This document shows positions 60,699 through 64,000 of a stretch of 64,000 bases of DNA, piece by piece. The stretch comes from Algoriphagus algorifonticola. GTDB lineage: Bacteria > Bacteroidota > Bacteroidia > Cytophagales > Cyclobacteriaceae. The stretch is from positions 1 through 64,000 of the forward strand of contig NZ_VLOG01000034.1 in the NCBI RefSeq assembly GCF_007655305.1. The letters are read 5' to 3'. Every line of letters begins with the position of its first letter. Position 1 is the stretch's first letter. A program made the translations under genes and the position numbers. The notes beneath the pieces are model-generated. The model made no database searches, was not told the DNA's origin, and saw only the letters and a list, made by a program, of their open reading frames with translations.

Positions 60699-60878
60699 CT
60701 AGCTGGTTTTCTTTCTATTCCGAATCCCCTCCACAAAAAATACAATCGCACCTAAGGCAATTCCTACTCCTAAAAGCCAATTGGGTAATGGAAACAAGTC
60801 CAAATACTTTACAACTAACAAAAGTCCAAGGCAAAGGAAAATGAAAGCATGCAGGTATTTGAATGTTTTTTGACTCAT
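60699..60878 (-). CDS. two-helix membrane mini-protein
   Basis: A 59-residue protein with two predicted helices (about residues 10-23 and 34-49), opening MSQKTFKYLHAFIFLCLG and ending EGIRNRKKTS. Its ATG overlaps the stop of the upstream lipocalin-like gene (ATGA at 60875-60878), so it is translationally coupled and is the last gene of a three-gene operon. It resembles the first gene of the same operon (both begin MSQ-basic-x-F-basic and have two helices), which suggests an old duplication. Function unknown. Confidence 0.8.
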   Translation of the reverse strand: MSQKTFKYLHAFIFLCLGLLLVVKYLDLFPLPNWLLGVGIALGAIVFFVEGIRNRKKTS

Positions 60879-61288
60879 TTTCTTTTCAAAAGATATCGGG
60901 TATGCCCATTGGGATAGCCAAAAATCAGTGTATCGCCTGAAAAGCCATAGCGAATAGTCTGACTCCCTACACTGGTGTTCATTTCCAATATTTGGTTATC
61001 GATGGTTTTCCATTGGAAAGTTGGAATGGCCGAATAGTCAATAGGAGCATTTATCCCAAATCTTTTGGCATCGTCTCTAAAGAACTGCGGATCAATGATC
61101 CATTTTCCATCCTTTGTAAAGGTTTCGACATAACTCTTTCCATAAAACTCATCCTTGATGATTTTTCCATTCACATCTTTGGAGAAAAGCATCGTCCATT
61201 TCCCAACCAGTCGTGGGTCTCGTTCGACTTTTTGAATAAAGGCTGTAGAAATGACCAATAGTATTACCAATAAAAATCTCACTTTCAT
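60875..61288 (-). CDS. exported lipocalin-like protein
   Basis: A 137-residue exported protein with a Sec signal (residues 1-19, VRFLLVILLVISTAFIQ). The mature part is a small beta barrel with a lipocalin-like opening, PRLVGKWTMLFSKDVNGKI, and later IDNQILEMNTSVGSQTIRYG and LIFGYPNGHTRYLLKRK. It fits the family of uncharacterised lipocalin-type domain proteins. It sits between two small membrane-protein genes and shares an ATGA overlap with the downstream one. Confidence 0.78.
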   Translation of the reverse strand: MKVRFLLVILLVISTAFIQKVERDPRLVGKWTMLFSKDVNGKIIKDEFYGKSYVETFTKDGKWIIDPQFFRDDAKRFGINAPIDYSAIPTFQWKTIDNQILEMNTSVGSQTIRYGFSGDTLIFGYPNGHTRYLLKRK

Positions 61289-61298
61289 AATGCTTCGG

Positions 61299-61493
61299 TT
61301 ATTTCTTTTCTTTTAATCCTGCTTTCAGCATCATTCCCTGCGAAATAACCAGAAAAACCATGGCAATCGCAGTAAAATTAGGGACAGTATCTGCTTCATT
61401 AAGCCAAAAACCACTATGCCATAAGGAAAGGCACCCAATGACCAAAGCAATCAGAATCATGGCTATGTGAAATCTAAATCTTCGTTGACTCAT
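61299..61493 (-). CDS. two-helix membrane protein
   Basis: A 64-residue protein with two hydrophobic helices (about residues 9-27 and 40-58): FHIAMILIALVIGCLSLW and TAIAMVFLVISQGMMLKAGL. It is the first gene of the operon with the lipocalin-like protein and the 59-residue protein; 10 nt separate it from the second gene. Function unknown. Confidence 0.7.
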   Translation of the reverse strand: MSQRRFRFHIAMILIALVIGCLSLWHSGFWLNEADTVPNFTAIAMVFLVISQGMMLKAGLKEKK

Positions 61494-61847
61494 CGGTTAA
61501 AATCATTTCATTCAATTTGTGAAATCAGCTCTCAAAAATCAATTAATTTGATAATTATATTAAAAAAACCTGATCACCCACAATCATGCCAGCTGCCTTA
61601 TTTTCTTTGTTTGACTGGTTGGATGACCGATGACCGGTACTTCCTGATTCTGATCCTTTCAGCAGACAATAAGCCGTCTTTTTGTCAATACTGGTAAGAA
61701 AGCGGACATGCATATAAAAAAATTCTCTATTCAATCAAGCGACATCTTACTTAGTTAGCCTTTGCCTAAAAAACCATTTAACATCTAGTCAAATTCTCTT
61801 ACTTGTATCTAAAAGGAAAAAAACAGAACACATTCAATGTAGTATCA
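61494..61847. other. 354-nt gene-free divergent region
   Basis: No plausible coding frame. Mainly AT-rich with a GATGACCGATGACCGGTA-like direct repeat near 61622-61640. It separates the small membrane operon from the ATPase gene. The operator-like dyad at 61848-61878 follows it. Confidence 0.45.
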
Positions 61848-61878
61848 ATTCGACAATTTTTGTTTATTTTTGTCGAAT
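61848..61878. promoter_or_regulatory. operator-like 9-bp inverted repeat
   Basis: ATTCGACAA (61848-61856) and TTGTCGAAT (61870-61878), exact reverse complements, centres 22 nt apart, in the promoter area 16 nt before the ATPase start. It could bind a dimeric repressor; no regulator is identified. It also places the start downstream of it. Confidence 0.5.
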
Positions 61879-61893
61879 CTATCCTTCATAAAA

Positions 61894-63093
61894 GTGGAAA
61901 AACTCTTTTATTTTAATGAGATTCTAAAAAAGCAGGTCCAAACTGACTTTCTCAGGAGCCTATTTCATCTAATCAATTGGAATCAGAGAATGATTGCAAT
62001 TACAGGTGCAAGAGGGGTAGGAAAAACTACCCTAATGCTTCAACATCAAGTTTTGGGTCTTGAAAAAGAATCTAGATCTCTTTATGTCTCCCTAGATCAC
62101 CCTTATTTTTTTGATCATTCACTTCTTAGCTTGGCAGAGCAATTTTACAAAGAAGGTGGACGATTTCTATTTATCGATGAGGTGCACAAATTCCCAAATT
62201 GGTCCAGAGAGTTGAAAATGATTTATGACCTTTTCCCTACTCTAAAAACGGTCTTTTCAGCTTCCTCAGCTTTGGAGATTTTCAAAGGCGAGTCCGATCT
62301 AAGCAGGAGAGTAATGATCTACCACCTGCATGGCTTGTCATTTAGAGAATATCTTTCCTACCAACTCAAAATAACATTTGAAGCTTATACACTGCAGGAA
62401 ATTATTCAAAATCATGAGACTATAGTTCGAAGCTTGATGTCTGAGCTGGAAGAAAGGGTGCTTCGATTGTTTAAGGAATATTTAGAATGGGGTTATTACC
62501 CATTTGCTTTGGAGCTAAACAAAAAGGAATCACAAATCAGAATCAATCAGGTAATTAATGTGATTCTCGATACTGATATGGCGTACGCGGAGGGCTATAC
62601 AGCTGCTACAGCCCACAAGCTTAAGAAATTACTGGCAGTCCTAGCAGAAACAGTCCCATTTCAGCCCAACGTATCCGAACTAGCAAGAAAATTAGGGATC
62701 GCAAGAGATACTATTTATCAATATCTCAAACTATTGGAAAGAGGCCTTTTAATCTCACCTCTCTACGCTCAGGGAAAAGGTATTTCCTTATTTCAAAAAC
62801 CAGAAAAATTATTTTTGGAAAACACCAATTTGGCTTTTGCTCTTCAAAACTATCCGGACCTCGGAAATCTCCGAGAAACATTTTTCTTTAATCAACTTCG
62901 AAATGCTGGAAAAGAGGTGCTATATCCAAAGTCGGGTGATTTTTTGATTGATGGTCAGCTTTTTGAAATCGGAGGAAAATCAAAAAACAAAAAGCAAATC
63001 GCCCAAGAAGCTTCAGCCTTCGTGGTAGCGGATGATATTTTAATCGGCTACCAAAATAAAATTCCTCTTTGGCTTTTTGGCTTCTTGTATTAA
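61894..63093 (+). CDS. AAA ATPase with DUF4143 C-terminal domain
   Basis: A protein of 399 residues from the GTG at 61894 (VEKLFYFNEILKKQ), the start I prefer because a longer TTG-initiated frame would run through the dyad. The N-terminus is an AAA_14 ATPase with Walker A TGARGVGKTTL and Walker B RFLFIDEVHKFP. A winged-helix follows (NVSELARKLGIARDTIYQYL), then DUF4143. Such proteins are common, often variable, in bacterial genomes and are sometimes linked to toxin-antitoxin or mobile functions, but no function is settled. It is a single gene with an operator-like dyad. Confidence 0.9.
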   Translation: MEKLFYFNEILKKQVQTDFLRSLFHLINWNQRMIAITGARGVGKTTLMLQHQVLGLEKESRSLYVSLDHPYFFDHSLLSLAEQFYKEGGRFLFIDEVHKFPNWSRELKMIYDLFPTLKTVFSASSALEIFKGESDLSRRVMIYHLHGLSFREYLSYQLKITFEAYTLQEIIQNHETIVRSLMSELEERVLRLFKEYLEWGYYPFALELNKKESQIRINQVINVILDTDMAYAEGYTAATAHKLKKLLAVLAETVPFQPNVSELARKLGIARDTIYQYLKLLERGLLISPLYAQGKGISLFQKPEKLFLENTNLAFALQNYPDLGNLRETFFFNQLRNAGKEVLYPKSGDFLIDGQLFEIGGKSKNKKQIAQEASAFVVADDILIGYQNKIPLWLFGFLY

Positions 63094-63104
63094 AACCTTG
63101 AAGA

Positions 63105-63141
63105 TGAAAACAAAACCCCTCGAAGATTTCTCCTCGAGGGG
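63105..63141 (-). terminator. terminator of ettA
   Basis: Perfect 8-bp arms CCCCTCGA (63116-63123) and TCGAGGGG (63134-63141). On the minus strand a TTTTGTTTTC run follows. It lies ~42 nt past the ettA stop. Confidence 0.8.
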
Positions 63142-63147
63142 CATTGT

Positions 63148-63179
63148 TTCAGCTTTCTGATTTTAGCCTTCTGACTTCC
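63148..63179 (-). repeat. dispersed short repeat, third copy
   Basis: On the minus strand TCAGAAGGCTAAAATCAG and AAAGCTGAAAC, matching the copy at 53839-53867 at 25 of 29 positions. It is intergenic, just downstream of ettA, with no four-helix-bundle gene nearby. Confidence 0.6.
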
Positions 63180-63183
63180 AAGC

Positions 63184-64000
63184 TTACTTCAGATTCTTAT
63201 ATCGAATTCGTTTCGGTGTCACATCTCCCAGCCTTTTCTTCTTATTCTCTTCATAATCGGAGAAGTTTCCTTCAAACCAATATACTTGAGAATCTCCTTC
63301 AAATGCCAAGATATGCGTACAGATTCTATCAAGGAACCAACGGTCGTGGGAAATGATAACCGCACAGCCACCGAAGTTTTCCAAAGCTTCTTCCAAAGCC
63401 CGAAGCGTATTCACGTCCAAGTCGTTGGTAGGCTCATCTAATAGCAACAGGTTACCTCCTTCTTTCAAAGTCAAAGCTAAATGAACTCTGTTTCTCTCCC
63501 CGCCTGACAATACTCCTACTTTTTTCTCCTGATCCGATCCCGCAAAGTTGAACTTAGAAACATAAGCCCTGGAATTCACTTCCTTATTCCCCAATTTCAT
63601 CAGTTCATTTCCTTCCGAAATCGTCTGGTAAACAGTTTTATTGGCATCCAATGAATCATGCTCTTGGTCCACATAGGCCAATTTCACCGTTTCTCCTACC
63701 TCAAAATTCCCGGCATCCGGTTTTTCCTGCCCAGTAATCAGTTTAAACAAGGTGGATTTACCAGCACCATTAGGACCAATGATTCCAACAATACCCCCCT
63801 GAGGCAATGCGAAGCTGAGGTTTTCAAATAATAATTTATCACCATAGGCTTTTGAAACATTATTAGCCTCAATCACCTTGGCACCCAACCTTGGCCCTGG
63901 CGGAATAAATAATTCCAGCTTGGCTTCTTTCTCCTTCGCCTCCTCTCCAACAAGCTTATCGTAGGCATTCAAACGTGCCTTTCCTTTAGACTGCCTAGCT
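63184..64000 (-). CDS. ettA: energy-dependent translational throttle protein EttA, C-terminal part (5' truncated by window edge)
   Basis: The last ~272 residues of an ABC-F ATPase that binds the ribosomal E site and controls early elongation. The window holds the end of the linker, ARQSKGKARLNAYDKL, and the second ABC domain: Walker A GPNGAGKST, signature LSGGERNRVHL, Walker B LLLLDEPTNDLD and H-loop ISHDRWFLDR. The C-terminus, KRIRYKNLK, is typical of EttA. The frame stays open to base 64000; the TTG near 63972 is an internal Leu, not a start. The first ABC domain lies beyond the window. It ends with its own terminator. Confidence 0.95.
   Translation of the reverse strand, partial: ARQSKGKARLNAYDKLVGEEAKEKEAKLELFIPPGPRLGAKVIEANNVSKAYGDKLLFENLSFALPQGGIVGIIGPNGAGKSTLFKLITGQEKPDAGNFEVGETVKLAYVDQEHDSLDANKTVYQTISEGNELMKLGNKEVNSRAYVSKFNFAGSDQEKKVGVLSGGERNRVHLALTLKEGGNLLLLDEPTNDLDVNTLRALEEALENFGGCAVIISHDRWFLDRICTHILAFEGDSQVYWFEGNFSDYEENKKKRLGDVTPKRIRYKNLK

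Noticed and set aside
63972..63974. TTG as the ettA start
   Set aside because: The frame continues upstream to base 64000 with sequence typical of the inter-domain linker; it is an internal Leu codon.
1..64000. tRNA or rRNA genes
   Set aside because: I looked for cloverleaf-like and CCA-adjacent segments in the intergenic regions and saw none; short ones could still be missed by eye.

Overview
The window reads as chromosomal DNA of an AT-rich Bacteroidota bacterium, most likely class Cytophagia and probably a Cyclobacteriaceae (Algoriphagus-like) relative. The signs are a GLPGLI protein paired with a carboxypeptidase-regulatory-domain outer-membrane barrel, a type IX secretion C-terminal sorting domain, many Sec or lipobox proteins of the SC type, a promoter of the TTTG/TAnnTTTG kind in front of rpsT, and housekeeping genes (pheT, zapA, rny, rpsT, radC, ettA). 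The genus is inference; no rRNA is present.

Layout. 0-1.1 kb: an IS30-family insertion sequence that has cut off the 3' end of an unknown gene. 1.3-8.1 kb: membrane and lipoprotein genes of unknown role, a secreted Gfo/Idh/MocA oxidoreductase, a VOC protein, an aspartyl-protease-like protein, an MDR oxidoreductase and Hsp20. 8.2-16.3 kb: exported enzymes (penicillin-acylase-type hydrolase, M28 peptidase, a PQQ-dehydrogenase/PKD/cytochrome c fusion, YceI, GlcG/HbpS). 16.3-22.4 kb: GLPGLI plus TonB-type receptor operon, divergent from a histidine kinase/response regulator pair, with three GTTAA repeats at 10-bp spacing between them. 23.5-25.8 kb: multi-PAS kinase. 25.8-30.2 kb: sulfatase, exported TIM-barrel isomerase and GMC oxidoreductase on the minus strand. 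30.2-31.4 kb: a gene-free stretch holding four degenerate ~106-bp tandem units and a leftward terminator.

31.4-34.1 kb: lutABC for L-lactate oxidation. 34-37.9 kb: kinase, VOC protein, exported beta-propeller and a second TIM-barrel isomerase. 37.9-43.9 kb: TRAP transporter divergent from uxaA-uxaB, a hexuronate uptake and catabolism unit. 43.9-49.3 kb: mtfA and the pheT - coiled-coil gene - zapA - rny operon. 49.4-50.8 kb: a six-cysteine secreted mini-protein followed, across a hairpin, by a 6-bladed propeller lipoprotein. 50.8-55.6 kb: DUF1684 protein, radC, rpsT, zinc phospholipase-like protein, a four-helix-bundle gene broken by one nonsense codon and flanked by inverted copies of a small dispersed repeat, and an aminotransferase. 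55.9-64 kb: a 1070-residue T9SS cargo protein, a metallophosphoesterase, a three-gene operon of small membrane and lipocalin-like proteins (one gene of only 59 codons), a DUF4143-type ATPase with an operator-like dyad, and the C-terminal part of ettA.

The most unusual items are the cysteine-rich mini-protein/propeller pair, the tandem array at 30.6-31.0 kb with its strand-specific terminator, the 10-bp-phased repeats between receptor and two-component genes, and the repeat-flanked four-helix-bundle pseudogene.
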